A stretch of DNA of 64,000 bases from Myxococcota bacterium (GTDB lineage: Bacteria > Myxococcota_A > Polyangia > HGW-17), in assembly GCA_018821305.1 (NCBI GenBank), contig JAHJMN010000092.1, positions 1 through 64,000 on the forward strand. The letters are read 5' to 3'. The translations under genes and the position numbers were made by a program. The notes under the pieces were generated by a model. That model worked only from the letters and a program-made list of their open reading frames with translations, ran no database searches and had not been told where the DNA came from. Positions within the stretch are counted from its first letter, which is position 1. Every line of letters starts with the position of its first letter. This document shows, one piece after another, positions 26,611-35,321 of this stretch.

Positions 26611-26992
26611 AGACTGCTTCATGAGTAAAAGGATCGAAACGTAAAAAGTGAATGTTTTCATCACAATCCTTTGTAATTAGTTACTGTCCTGAAATACAGT
26701 TTTTGAAATTTTTGGACAGTTTTTCCCTCAGGACAGTAACCGCAAGGTGTTGAATTTACTAGTAGTGTCCTGTTAGGATTTTTAATAAAATCCTTCGCGA
26801 AGCGAATTACAGGACACGAACTAATTATGTATTGATATTGAATGTTTACGCTCTGAACCTGAACCTGAACCTGTTTTCCTGACTTCCTGTTAAAAAATCA
26901 GGAAAAATCAGTAGCAGCAACAGGAAATCAGGGTCTTTCATCTGAAGCTTTTCTCTCAAATTCAACAACAATCGTATTACTCAGGAAGCGGT
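26611..26992. repeat. Family B repeat, copy B2, interrupted by a family A element
   Basis: Reverse orientation relative to B1. The left end is AGACTGCTTCATGAGTAAAAGG and the right end is TATTACTCAGGAAGCGGT. Between them, TTTG-TAATTA is interrupted by repeat A5 and resumes at TAATTA-TG before TTGAATG and the CCTGAA-rich core. Copies at 40186, 3094, 32940 and 52475 are uninterrupted at this point. The right end overlaps the last codons and stop of the HAD phosphatase gene. Confidence 0.85.
26674..26827. repeat. Family A repeat, copy A5 (two modules), flanked by TAATTA duplication
   Basis: Complete two-module copy. Module 1 is bounded by a perfect 13-base stem GTTACTGTCCTGA/TCAGGACAGTAAC. A linker CGCAAGGTGTTGAATTTA follows. 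Module 2 has an outer stem GTGTCCTGT/ACAGGACAC enclosing AGGATTTT/AAAATCCT and TTCGC-GAA-GCGAA hairpins. TAATTA occurs at both edges (26674-26679, 26822-26827), and only once at the homologous empty site at 40186-40433. Confidence 0.88.
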
Positions 26993-27633
26993 CCAAACAA
27001 TTTAATCAAATCTTCAGGGATATCAGCGTAATAATCAGGGTTTAACGCTTTTAAATCAGTTGGATTCCGAAAACCCCACATAACAAGGCAGGATTTAATT
27101 CCCCCAGCTACGGCAGCTTTATAATCAACTTCACTGTCACCGATTAGTACAGTGGAGTCAGGTTTTGCATGCAGGTGGTCGAGGGCTGTTTTAATTGCTG
27201 CAGGATCAGGTTTTGCGGGATTAACATCAGAGGCGCAATATATATAAAAAAAATATTTTTTGAGGTCAAGAAGTTCCAGAGTGCGGCCTGTCAATGAAGG
27301 ACTTTTATTGGTAACAAGAGCCATGGGTGTCTTTTTACTCAGGAAATAGTCAAGAACTTCGATCATTCCTTCATAGGGCACAGTCTCATCTGTAATGGCG
27401 CTCATATATTCTTCTAAAAATATTTTATGCGTCTGCTGCTTTTCTTCCTCGGATACATCTGCAGGAAGGCAATCGCCAATGAGTTTACCAGGACCTCTTC
27501 CCACGTAGGACATTATTGTTTCATCGGAAGGACAGGGCCTCTGACACCTATCAAGGGTTCGGCAGACAGCTTTTATAATGTCTTTTCTTGTATCAATAAT
27601 TGTTCCATCAAGATCAAAAAGAAGCGTTTTCAT
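26977..27633 (-). CDS. HAD-superfamily phosphatase, phosphoglycolate phosphatase-like
   Basis: 218 residues. HAD motif I is FDLDGTIIDT at the N-terminus, motif II Thr is in MALVTNKSPS, and the motif III/IV region is KPDPAAIKTAL ... LIGDSEVDYKAA. The helical cap type matches phosphoglycolate and pyrophosphatase-like members, which dephosphorylate small metabolites in the cytoplasm. The ATG encoding MKTLLFD is the only sensible start, although its ribosome site is weak. The C-terminal GPLPE and the stop codon are encoded inside the terminal repeat of B2, so the native end may have been replaced. Substrate cannot be named. Confidence 0.88.
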   Translation of the reverse strand: MKTLLFDLDGTIIDTRKDIIKAVCRTLDRCQRPCPSDETIMSYVGRGPGKLIGDCLPADVSEEEKQQTHKIFLEEYMSAITDETVPYEGMIEVLDYFLSKKTPMALVTNKSPSLTGRTLELLDLKKYFFYIYCASDVNPAKPDPAAIKTALDHLHAKPDSTVLIGDSEVDYKAAVAGGIKSCLVMWGFRNPTDLKALNPDYYADIPEDLIKLFGPLPE

Positions 27634-27701
27634 GGCATGATTTCTTTAGCAGTGAAGATTGTATATGATAGATTCAGGACAAGCGGGGCTAGAGGGTAAA
27701 A

Positions 27702-28052
27702 TTATTTTTTACCTTTTTTAGCAGGGGCTTTTTCAGCTTTAGCAGCTTTTTTAGCAGGAGCTTTTTCTTTTGTTTTAACTGTATTTACCAGTTCACGAAG
27801 TTCTTTACCTACTTTGAAGTAGGGGAGTTTCTTTGGTTCTACTTCAACCGGTTCACCTGTTCTGGGGTTTCTTCCAGTGTATCCGGAATAATTGCGGATT
27901 GTGAAACTGCCAAAACCACGGATTTCAATTCTTTCGCCAGCGATTATTGAATCTTTCATGGAGTTGAAAATTGTATTAACAATGTGTTCAACTTTGGTTT
28001 TGGGGAGATTGTGCTGTTCAGCTACTTTCTGAATGAGTTCTGATTTTTTCAT
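27702..28052 (-). CDS. HU-family DNA-binding protein with Lys/Ala-rich tail
   Basis: 116 residues. The first 90 are a normal HU/IHF fold (MKKSELIQKVAEQHNLPKTK ... RGFGSFTIRNYSGYTGRNP). The last 25 residues are a PAKKAAKAEKAPAKK-type tail like eukaryotic H1 tails, seen in some other bacterial HU proteins. It would bend and compact DNA; the tail adds non-specific DNA contact. GAGAGGAT lies upstream of the ATG. It is a single-gene unit with its own promoter region. Confidence 0.95.
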   Translation of the reverse strand: MKKSELIQKVAEQHNLPKTKVEHIVNTIFNSMKDSIIAGERIEIRGFGSFTIRNYSGYTGRNPRTGEPVEVEPKKLPYFKVGKELRELVNTVKTKEKAPAKKAAKAEKAPAKKGKK

Positions 28053-28129
28053 TTTGTTATCCTCTCAAAAAAGACTGTTATATTCATAGTATCTGCGAAA
28101 AATCCATCAGATACAAACGGTTAGGTGCA

Positions 28130-28158
28130 AAGGTTATTGCTATTTTAATTTTTGTCAA
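28130..28158 (-). promoter_or_regulatory. Possible sigma-70 promoter of the HU gene
   Basis: On the minus strand a consensus TTGACA (28158-28153) is followed after 16 bases by TAACCT, which is only a partial match to a -10 box. It lies about 80 bases upstream of the HU start. The -35 match is good, the -10 is weak. Confidence 0.3.
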
Positions 28159-28309
28159 CGAGAATATTGCGTTTTGTCCATTGAAGTTATGAATTTTTTT
28201 CAGACAAATAATTGTAAATACCAAATATACTGTAATAACAGCTAGTTAGGAGTGTTATGCATGGTCTGTTTAATTATCAAAAAATCCTGAATTAAGCAGA
28301 CGAACCCAT

Positions 28310-28519
28310 TTATCCGATTATACTTTTTGCTTTTTCTACCTCATTAGGGAAAAGATCCGTTGGAACCGCTGGTTTTCCCAGTTTTGAAAAGATCATGAAA
28401 CGGGCGCAGGATTCGAAACTACCCTGACAGTACTTTTTTTTCATTATGTTAGCTGTTGATGGCATTGAATCCATACGATCATTAAAAAATGGGCATCCTG
28501 GTAAACATTTGCAGTCCAT
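28310..28519 (-). CDS. Small conserved Cys-rich protein
   Basis: 69 residues with five cysteines at positions 3, 5, 9, 31 and 38 (MDCKCLPGCPFFNDRM; KKKYCQGSFESC). The spacing suggests a metal or iron-sulphur site. The C-terminal AVPTDLFPNEVEKAKSII segment looks conserved in similar small proteins of deltaproteobacteria as I recall them, but I cannot name a function. AAGGAGA five bases before the ATG supports it as a real gene despite its size. No close operon partner. Confidence 0.75.
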   Translation of the reverse strand: MDCKCLPGCPFFNDRMDSMPSTANIMKKKYCQGSFESCARFMIFSKLGKPAVPTDLFPNEVEKAKSIIG

Positions 28520-28662
28520 TGGTTCTCCTTTTCTCTGCTGTTTTATGCAGTGTCATATGCCAACATCGGCGGGAAAAAAGAAGAGTTTAGCTATAAAATG
28601 AAATTTCTAGATTTTATTTATTTTAAGGAAAAATGGGGGAGAAAAGGAGGGGAAAAAGACTA

Positions 28663-31600
28663 TTAATAACCAATTTTAAGGTTGTCAATGAGCCAGTAAT
28701 AATCATAATTTCCAACATAGTGGAAGCGGATGCGAACATCTGATACGTTATTTGCGGAAGAAAGATCAACACTGGCATGCGTACCGTTAGTGGATGTGTT
28801 CCAGGTAGAAAGGGTTGTCCAGTTCGTTCCGCCGTCAACACTGATATCTACGGAACCAACATCACCGAAACCAAGTCGGTGGTTGAATGTCATTACAGCA
28901 TTATAAACACCAGTCATATCGATTGAAGGCATTTCAAAATAACGGTCTGCAACTTCGCCAGTGTTAAAAGTATCAATAGCAAGGAATGGTCCAACACTGT
29001 TTGTCAAAGAATAACTACAACCATTACATTGATACCAGTCAACGTTTGAAGTTGTTGTTCCATCATAGGCAGTCCAGCCGGTGAGAGGCCAGGTTGAGAA
29101 GTCTTCGGAGAAAACAGTGATTGTCCAGGCATTGAGAGCACCGGGTGTTCCGTAATGTGCATAAGGAACCGAAGATACTTCGAAGGCCGGAGCAGCAGGA
29201 GTGAGGTGCCAGTTTGCAATGTTGTCATTGTCAAGGTCGTTATAGAAAGCCGGATCAAGCTGAATTGAACGACCAGGTGCACCAGAAACTCCAGTGTAAT
29301 CTACATAATCCAAGTCTATTCCACCACAGTTAAGAGTTAACTGATCACCACCGTTACCAAGTTGTAAAACTGAAAGAGGATATGCGGAGGTAATTACACC
29401 ACCACCGGTTCCTTTGTTTTCAAACACTAAATAACCATTTGCAGGAATTGTTATAACTTCACTGATTGTGAATGTACTGCTATTATCAGTAATTGTGCAA
29501 CCGGTGAGGGATACGGGAACGGGAGTAGTATTGTAAAGTTCAATGTACTCGCCTTCGGGTTCTGTACCAGCAACGTCGAACATGATTTCCGTGAAAATGA
29601 TGTCACCGGCGGACATTACAAAGTTTACGGGAGTGGGGTTTGGAGCAATGCCGGGTTTGGAAATACCAACGATGGAATCCCCAATGTCATTTACCCAGTA
29701 ATCAATGGATATAACGCCATCTTCAAATAAAACAGCCTGAACCCATGCTTGATTTGTTGCGCCATATTCTTTTGCTTCCCAGGTTACTGCCCAGTAGTTT
29801 ATACCGTTAGTATCAACACCGGAATCAAACCATATAACATCTCCACTTACATTGTATGTGAGATCGTCCCATACGGCTGCGATCATTGGATTAGAGAAAA
29901 GTGAAGTAGTTGATTCGTAATTTTCAGTTCCCTGTGCAGTGTTAAAACTAAGGAAACCATTAGAGCTTACGCGAATTTGGTTGTAGTCATCTCCCCAGAA
30001 ATTAAAAGTAAAGGGGAGTGTTCTCGTCCATACACCACTGTCAGCCATTGCTACGCTTGTAGCTCCAGCGCTTGTACCTGGATCAATGAACCAATCCATA
30101 CCAAGGTCAGATACTGCAAAGGTGTAACCACCCATGAGGTCTGGAGTGAAGGTGATGTTTTTGCCTTCGAGGTCGTTTCCACCAGTTATGAACTGCTCAT
30201 AGATACCCATTCTGGGCTGGCAGGCGGGGATAAGACCGCAATCGGAGTCGGAACAGTCAATGACGCCATCGCCATCGTTATCAAAACTGTCTGAACAGGC
30301 AGCTTCTGTATCTTCAGCACCACAGGGTGCAATGCCCGTACAATCGGAGTCAGCACAGTCTGTGTTGCCATCAGCATCGTTATCAATGTCATCGTAGCAA
30401 TTTGATTCGGTGTCACAAGCACCGGCTACGCCGTAGCAGTCAGAGTCTTCGCAGTCGATGTCGCCATCGGCGTCGTTATCGAAGTTGTCAGAACAGAAAG
30501 CAGTTGTGTTTTCATCGCCGCAAAGAGCGGTGCCTGTGCAGTCAGAGTCTTCACAGTCAATATCACCATCGTTGTCGTTATCTTGACCATCATCACAGGT
30601 AACTTCAGTTGGTTCAAGTTCGACTATGGTAAAGTTGTAAGAAGTGACCGTTGTAGATGCTAAATAGATTTCAAGTACAATGTAATAAGTTCCTGTAGTC
30701 GCAGGAGAAAACACAAACTTTTCGGGAGTAGACGTAATTGTATCATCAACGGATTCAATACAAGCATTGGAAGCTCCACAGGAATCCTGAATATGTATTA
30801 CAGCGTCCATGCCTCCTGCAGTAATAAGATAAGTAGCTCCTTGGGTCATGTTTACTTCAAATACAGCATCAGAACCGTAAGCTGTTAAACAGCCAGTGCC
30901 ATCCATTGTGAGGTCACCGCTAAAATCACCATTGAAGTCAGTCCCAGCGATGGTGAAGGGAACGGTTACAGGAATAGCTGTTGAGCAATCTTCTCCGGAT
31001 GGAGGATCGATACAGGCAGCAGCGGTTCCGTCGTGGAAGCAAATCTGAGTTGTACCAAGGCAGTCGGTTCCAGCAGTCCATACTGTGCAGCCGTCGCCGG
31101 GATCTGTACAGGTATCAATAACGGTACCAGTGCATCGTGTAGCACCAGCTGTGCATTCGGGAACGCAGGTGTCAACGCAGGTAGCAGCGCCGCCAACCAT
31201 GTCACATGCCTGATTGGTGTCAGTGCAATCGGTTCCAGCACTCCAGTTGGTGCAGCCACTGGCCTGTACGAGACAGGTTTCAATGACATCATTTGTACAA
31301 CGAGTTGTATCTTCGGTACAGGCATCAACGCACTCATCAACGCACTGTGCGGCACCTTCAACAACAGCGCAGGTATCGCCATCGGCACTGCAATCATAGT
31401 CATCCCATACGGTACAACCGGTTTCAGTGTCGTTTACGCATGAACGCAGTGTGTCACCATTGCAAACCAGATTGCCGAGTTCGCACTCATTTGTACAACC
31501 ATTGGTACAGTTTGTCGTTTCAATGGTCTGGCAGTCTGTTGAGCATAGCAGTGTACCACCGGTGAAATCACCCATGGTTTCACAAGTTGCGGTTCCGAAA

Positions 31601-31767
31601 TCTGTGCCATCACAGGTTTCGCCGGCTTCCAGAATTCCGTTATTACATTGAGCATTTGTGTTGTTAATGTTGTTGTTGTTTGTATCGTCATCATCATCAC
31701 AGCCAATTGTAAAAACAGAAGTGGCAGCAAATATGAGGGCGATAAGCAGATTACGATAATTTTTCAT
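28663..31767 (-). CDS. Large surface lipoprotein with Cys modules, Ca-binding-like repeats, lamin-tail domain and jelly-roll end
   Basis: 1,034 residues. Signal peptide with lipobox FTIGC, then an Asp/Asn-rich linker. About residues 40-270 hold a CNNGILEAGETCDG motif and three Cys modules of about 50 residues (NDVIETC, GTVIDTC). Residues 390-520 contain four copies of a thrombospondin-type-3-like pattern (DNDADGDIDCEDSDC), expected to bind calcium. A lamin-tail domain follows around 700-800 (IIFTEIMFDV ... GEYIELYN), and the last 150 residues form a MAM-like jelly roll (WLIDNLKI) resembling the end of the lipoprotein at 62003. The start ATG is chosen for AAAGGAG seven bases upstream. It is likely surface-exposed and involved in adhesion or predation-type contacts, which is inference. 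Confidence 0.85.
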   Translation of the reverse strand: MKNYRNLLIALIFAATSVFTIGCDDDDDTNNNNINNTNAQCNNGILEAGETCDGTDFGTATCETMGDFTGGTLLCSTDCQTIETTNCTNGCTNECELGNLVCNGDTLRSCVNDTETGCTVWDDYDCSADGDTCAVVEGAAQCVDECVDACTEDTTRCTNDVIETCLVQASGCTNWSAGTDCTDTNQACDMVGGAATCVDTCVPECTAGATRCTGTVIDTCTDPGDGCTVWTAGTDCLGTTQICFHDGTAAACIDPPSGEDCSTAIPVTVPFTIAGTDFNGDFSGDLTMDGTGCLTAYGSDAVFEVNMTQGATYLITAGGMDAVIHIQDSCGASNACIESVDDTITSTPEKFVFSPATTGTYYIVLEIYLASTTVTSYNFTIVELEPTEVTCDDGQDNDNDGDIDCEDSDCTGTALCGDENTTAFCSDNFDNDADGDIDCEDSDCYGVAGACDTESNCYDDIDNDADGNTDCADSDCTGIAPCGAEDTEAACSDSFDNDGDGVIDCSDSDCGLIPACQPRMGIYEQFITGGNDLEGKNITFTPDLMGGYTFAVSDLGMDWFIDPGTSAGATSVAMADSGVWTRTLPFTFNFWGDDYNQIRVSSNGFLSFNTAQGTENYESTTSLFSNPMIAAVWDDLTYNVSGDVIWFDSGVDTNGINYWAVTWEAKEYGATNQAWVQAVLFEDGVISIDYWVNDIGDSIVGISKPGIAPNPTPVNFVMSAGDIIFTEIMFDVAGTEPEGEYIELYNTTPVPVSLTGCTITDNSSTFTISEVITIPANGYLVFENKGTGGGVITSAYPLSVLQLGNGGDQLTLNCGGIDLDYVDYTGVSGAPGRSIQLDPAFYNDLDNDNIANWHLTPAAPAFEVSSVPYAHYGTPGALNAWTITVFSEDFSTWPLTGWTAYDGTTTSNVDWYQCNGCSYSLTNSVGPFLAIDTFNTGEVADRYFEMPSIDMTGVYNAVMTFNHRLGFGDVGSVDISVDGGTNWTTLSTWNTSTNGTHASVDLSSANNVSDVRIRFHYVGNYDYYWLIDNLKIGY

Positions 31768-31970
31768 CAGCACGCTCCTTTCGGGTTAAAAAATAAATAC
31801 AGCAAACATACCTTAATAGAATATACATGGCTTTTTGTCCACTCGAAAAATGTAAAAACTCATATGGGCGATGTTTTAAATAAGGGTAAAATATTTTTTT
31901 AAATACAAAGGAAATACTTGAAGTTAAATGTAAAAATGCGTATTGTGGCACAGAAATATGTGGAGGAATT

Positions 31971-32816
31971 ATGTTAACTTTTATTACTATTCTTTTGGTT
32001 ACTCAACTGCCTCCGGGAAAACTTCCGGAGAAAAAAAAAGTTGAGAATTGTATGATTGGAGAAAACACTGAAAAAATAATAATTCTGAAAAGGCTTGATA
32101 TTTCTTATACTGTGTCTGACCAGAAGTTGTTTTCTTCCATTTCCAGTTCATTTATTCCTGTTAAGGAATGGAAAAATAATTGTCGATATTTAATCAAAAA
32201 ACGCATCAAAATTTTTAAAGTTCCTGAAAATACCATTGTAAAGGGCGAAATATCAAACGGAATTAACAATATTAAAATACCTGCACGAGTAATAAAATCA
32301 AAGGATTTTTATTATATCGAATCTGGAATAACCATACCACCATTTGATTCACAACCATCTGATAATATTCTGACATTCAAGTTTGAATTTGAAACTGAAA
32401 CTTTTCCTTCTTCAGATGAGGGTGGAGTGAAAAGACTTACTATTTTTCTAAGGCAGTTTTTGAAATATAAAACCACTGAAGATTTTTCCGGGAAAATCTT
32501 CGCGGAATTTTATGACAGATGGATCTCTCATGGGAGTACACTTCCTGAGGATAATACCGTGGGAAAGCGTCATGGATGGAAACTGGATCGTAAGTTTTCT
32601 CAAGATCTTATGATTCTTTTCGCTGATTTTGAAGTAACAGGTGATCCTCAAAAAAATGATGAAAAACCTCGCCCGGAGCAGATAGATCCGGTAATGTTTA
32701 TAATTACCTCTATTGCTACTCTGATAATAATCGGAGGCGTTTTACTCGTTTATCGCAGACGAAAAAACAAATCTCCGCAAAATCCTGACGCAGACAACTC
32801 TCCAGATAAAAACTGA
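31971..32816 (+). CDS. Unknown bitopic membrane protein
   Basis: 281 residues. An N-terminal hydrophobic signal (MLTFITILLVTQL), a soluble region of about 210 residues rich in beta-type sequence, and a single C-terminal membrane helix (VMFIITSIATLIIIGGVLLV) followed by a basic tail RRRKNK. This topology places the soluble part outside the cytoplasm. GGAGG five bases before the ATG. It is transcribed divergently from the lamin-tail lipoprotein across a 200-bp gap. I do not recognise a family. Confidence 0.75.
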   Translation: MLTFITILLVTQLPPGKLPEKKKVENCMIGENTEKIIILKRLDISYTVSDQKLFSSISSSFIPVKEWKNNCRYLIKKRIKIFKVPENTIVKGEISNGINNIKIPARVIKSKDFYYIESGITIPPFDSQPSDNILTFKFEFETETFPSSDEGGVKRLTIFLRQFLKYKTTEDFSGKIFAEFYDRWISHGSTLPEDNTVGKRHGWKLDRKFSQDLMILFADFEVTGDPQKNDEKPRPEQIDPVMFIITSIATLIIIGGVLLVYRRRKNKSPQNPDADNSPDKN

Positions 32817-32828
32817 TCTGATCTGTCG

Positions 32829-32943
32829 TAAAATTTCTAACAGGCCTTTACATCGCTTGCAGAGTAAAAGGATCGAGATCTCAAAGTGAGTGGAAATTTT
32901 TAATAAAATTCTTCGCGAAGCGAATTTACGGACACGAACTAGA
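32829..32943. repeat. Mosaic of family A and B fragments
   Basis: AAAATTTCTAACAGGCC (32829-32845) matches the inside of family A module 2 at 49852. It is followed by a B end (CGCTTGCAGAGTAAAAGGATCG), then the right half of another A module with the TTCGC-GAA-GCGAA hairpin and GACACGAACT end. Rearrangement between elements is the simplest reading. Confidence 0.7.
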
Positions 32944-33217
32944 CCGCTTTCGAGGTAATACGATAGTAACTTAATTTAAAGAAAAGCTTCAAGAGAAAGC
33001 CCCTCTAAAGCATTCCGCTGCGCGAAATTGCCTACCTGATTTTCCTGTTGCTGCTACTGATTTCCTGAATACCTGATTTTTTTAACAGGGAATCAGGAAG
33101 TCAGGTAAACAGGGTCAGGAACAGCGGTTAACCATTCAATATCTAATAATAATTAAAAAGAACGTAATTTTTAATTCAATTTCCCAATTTCAATCTTTTT
33201 ATTCCGAAAGCAGTCTA
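32940..33217. repeat. Family B repeat, copy B3
   Basis: 278 bp from TAGACCGCTTTCGAGGTAA to TTATTCCGAAAGCAGTCTA. It contains an extra GCATTCCGCTGCGCGAAATTGC segment related to 3340-3365. The right terminal repeat, read on the minus strand as TAGACTGCTTTCGG, supplies the TAG stop codon of the adjacent cNMP-domain gene. Confidence 0.82.
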
Positions 33218-34648
33218 GTTGAGTCTTTCTAAAATAGCTACAACATTGGCGGGGGAGTTTACGGCAAATTCCCGGAGTTTATCCGAATCAAACAAAACGA
33301 CCGTGGAATTTTCGATAGCGACATATTCACCTTCAATAGCAATTCCGTGGAGTGCATCCCTCATTCCTACGAAATGATCGGGGCCTGTACGGAAATAATC
33401 TCCGGAAGGAAGAGTGTATTGAACCTCTCCGGACATAATAAGGTAAACATTTTCAGGAACTTCTCCATCTTCGATCAGAACATCACCGGGGGAAACCAGC
33501 ATGATAGTTTTCATACAGGTAAGCAGTTCATCTCTCATCGCAACTTCCAGTTCCTGCATGCTTTCGTGCATTGAGAAAAAGCTGTCCAATTGGTGCATTA
33601 CTTTTGCATTTCTAATGCGCAGGGACAGTTCAGGGAATTTTTCCATTAATTCAAGAATTTTTTCCCCTGGAAAACGCCAGACTTTTGTCTTATCCCGGGG
33701 TGAAACAAGAGAAGCAGTGCATGCGAGGGTTCCCGGTGGTGAAAGTACGCTGGATTCCCCAAGAAATTCCCCGGGAAAGCAGGAACGAACGGTTCTTGCC
33801 CCACCAAAACCCTCTAATACAACATCGAGTAACCCTTTTTTGATAATGACAACATACTGAGCAGGTTCACCTTCCCGTATGATTGTTTCACCAGTATCCA
33901 GAGAAACTTCTTCGGCCATTATTTCAAGCTCTGTTATTGCTCCTTCGGGGAGACCAGCAAACATTGGGACTTCCGATAGGTTTTTAAGAGGGTACATACG
34001 CTCAACAGTGCGGCGCATGATGCTGTAAATTAGATGTTTTTCAAAATCTTCGGCTCCTAAAAATTTTTCAAGACGATCTGCAATCTTAAATATAAGTTCA
34101 ATCTGGGCTAAATTTGCATATTCTCGAGCTGCAGCTTCAAGATACTCCAGAGCCAGATCACGGTTATTCAGTGCAATTTCAAGTAATCCCATTTCGTGAA
34201 GAATTGCACCCCTCGTTACGGGATCTCTTAAAAGAAGTGGATAAAGGCCACGGGCTTCAGATAAAGATTCAGGATCGGTTTTAGAAAGAAGTTCATCAAT
34301 GCGCTGCCGAATTTCCTCGGGATTGTCCTCCGAAGAATCCTCCTCCTCGCCAATAAAAAGATCACTGAAATCATCACCAACATCCGAAGAAACCGTTTCA
34401 GAATTGAAATGACTGGTTATTTTGTCAACAATGTCTTGCTTGGAAAAAATAGTGATGAGATTTCCATCAGTGTCTGTTTCGATAACACCTATGGATATTT
34501 TAGTATCCTCAAGTTCAAGGAAAACTTTTCCACCCCAGCGCCGGCCTTCGGCGCGTCGAATTACTCCAACTTCACCAAGATTAAGAAAAGTACCGTATCG
34601 ATTATACAGCAACAATTGCATTACCTGAAGAGCTTCAGTTCGGGTCAT
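33215..34648 (-). CDS. Protein with two cyclic-nucleotide-binding domains
   Basis: 477 residues. An N-terminal segment (about 1-90, MTRTEALQVMQLLLYNRYG) and a helical TPR-like middle (about 120-230) lead to two cNMP-binding folds: GETIIREGEPAQYVVIIKKG with GEFLGESSVLSP, and GDVLIEDGEVPENVYLIMSG. There is no helix-turn-helix or catalytic domain. The start ATG at 34648 lies one base past the stop of the DUF192 gene (TGAAATG) with GGGAAG upstream, so translation is probably coupled; a longer frame from 34711 would overlap that gene by 62 bp. The stop TAG lies in repeat B3. Confidence 0.85.
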   Translation of the reverse strand: MTRTEALQVMQLLLYNRYGTFLNLGEVGVIRRAEGRRWGGKVFLELEDTKISIGVIETDTDGNLITIFSKQDIVDKITSHFNSETVSSDVGDDFSDLFIGEEEDSSEDNPEEIRQRIDELLSKTDPESLSEARGLYPLLLRDPVTRGAILHEMGLLEIALNNRDLALEYLEAAAREYANLAQIELIFKIADRLEKFLGAEDFEKHLIYSIMRRTVERMYPLKNLSEVPMFAGLPEGAITELEIMAEEVSLDTGETIIREGEPAQYVVIIKKGLLDVVLEGFGGARTVRSCFPGEFLGESSVLSPPGTLACTASLVSPRDKTKVWRFPGEKILELMEKFPELSLRIRNAKVMHQLDSFFSMHESMQELEVAMRDELLTCMKTIMLVSPGDVLIEDGEVPENVYLIMSGEVQYTLPSGDYFRTGPDHFVGMRDALHGIAIEGEYVAIENSTVVLFDSDKLREFAVNSPANVVAILERLN

Positions 34649-34649
34649 T

Positions 34650-35213
34650 TCAATCTTCCCATTTTGCTTTATCACCCACCTGTAAACCATGACGCGAGGC
34701 AAATCCGCCATTTACCTCGACTACATACATGGAAAGTTTTCCAGGGGATAGAGTGGTTTCATCCAGAGGCTTTGCATTTTTTATTACTGCAACAACGGTG
34801 CGGTTTTTATCAAGGAAAATCATATCCAAAGGAATAAGAGTGTTTGCCATCCAGAAGCCCACCTGTTGCTCCTGTTTGTATATGAAGATCATACCCTCAT
34901 CTTCGGGCATTGACTTTCTCCACATGAGACCAATTTGATGCTGAATTGGAGTTATGGCCTTTTGCACTGTAATCACTACAGGACGTGGGTTAGATTGCCT
35001 TGTGAATGTCACGGATGTTCTTGGCAGATCAAGCTGCGGTCCATGCGTGCGTTTTTCCTGAATCACTTCGGAGCCTCCCGGATCACCGGGATTATATACA
35101 GATTTCTTACATGATACAAAAAAAACAACAGGAAAAATAATGACAGAGATAATGAATGGTTTAGTTAATGTCCTGTAATATGATCTTTTCAAGCTTACAC
35201 CAAAATTCGACAA
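34650..35213 (-). CDS. DUF192 lipoprotein with 5' end split by a family A element
   Basis: About 187 codons open from a TTG at 35213 (another TTG at 35192). The lipoprotein core (TKPFIISVIIFPVVFFVSC) is followed by a DUF192 domain: HQIGLMWRKSMPEDEGMIFI, FWMANTLIPLDMIFLD. The usual ATG and first codons are missing. They lie beyond a 150-bp repeat at 35163-35312: on the minus strand ATG at 35342 reads MKTISSVKPF and then meets a TGA inside the repeat. Deleting the repeat and one flanking copy of GAATGGTTT restores MKTISSVKPFIISVIIFP in frame. So this is either a gene restarted from within the element (MKRSYYRTLTKPFI is a usable signal) or a recent pseudogene. Confidence 0.75.
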   Translation of the reverse strand: MSNFGVSLKRSYYRTLTKPFIISVIIFPVVFFVSCKKSVYNPGDPGGSEVIQEKRTHGPQLDLPRTSVTFTRQSNPRPVVITVQKAITPIQHQIGLMWRKSMPEDEGMIFIYKQEQQVGFWMANTLIPLDMIFLDKNRTVVAVIKNAKPLDETTLSPGKLSMYVVEVNGGFASRHGLQVGDKAKWED

Positions 35214-35321
35214 AGGACATTAAGAATGAAGACCTTGAAAATATTGTAGTGTTCTGAATAGTATGTTTTCGTAAACATGCTCAATTTTGATAAAAATTGA
35301 ATTTCAGAACACGAATGGTTT
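35154..35321. repeat. Family A repeat, copy A2, with direct-repeat flanks inside a gene
   Basis: The element (35163-35312) starts AGTTAATGTCCTG and ends TTCAGAACAC. GAATGGTTT occurs at both edges (35154-35162 and 35313-35321). The module 2 outer stem GTGTTCTGAA/TTCAGAACAC is perfectly paired here, while A1 has one wobble pair at the same place. It interrupts codons of the DUF192 lipoprotein signal peptide. Confidence 0.9.

Noticed and set aside
30966-31651. Several long frames opposite the large Cys-rich lipoprotein
   Set aside because: Low-complexity shadows of its repeated coding sequence.
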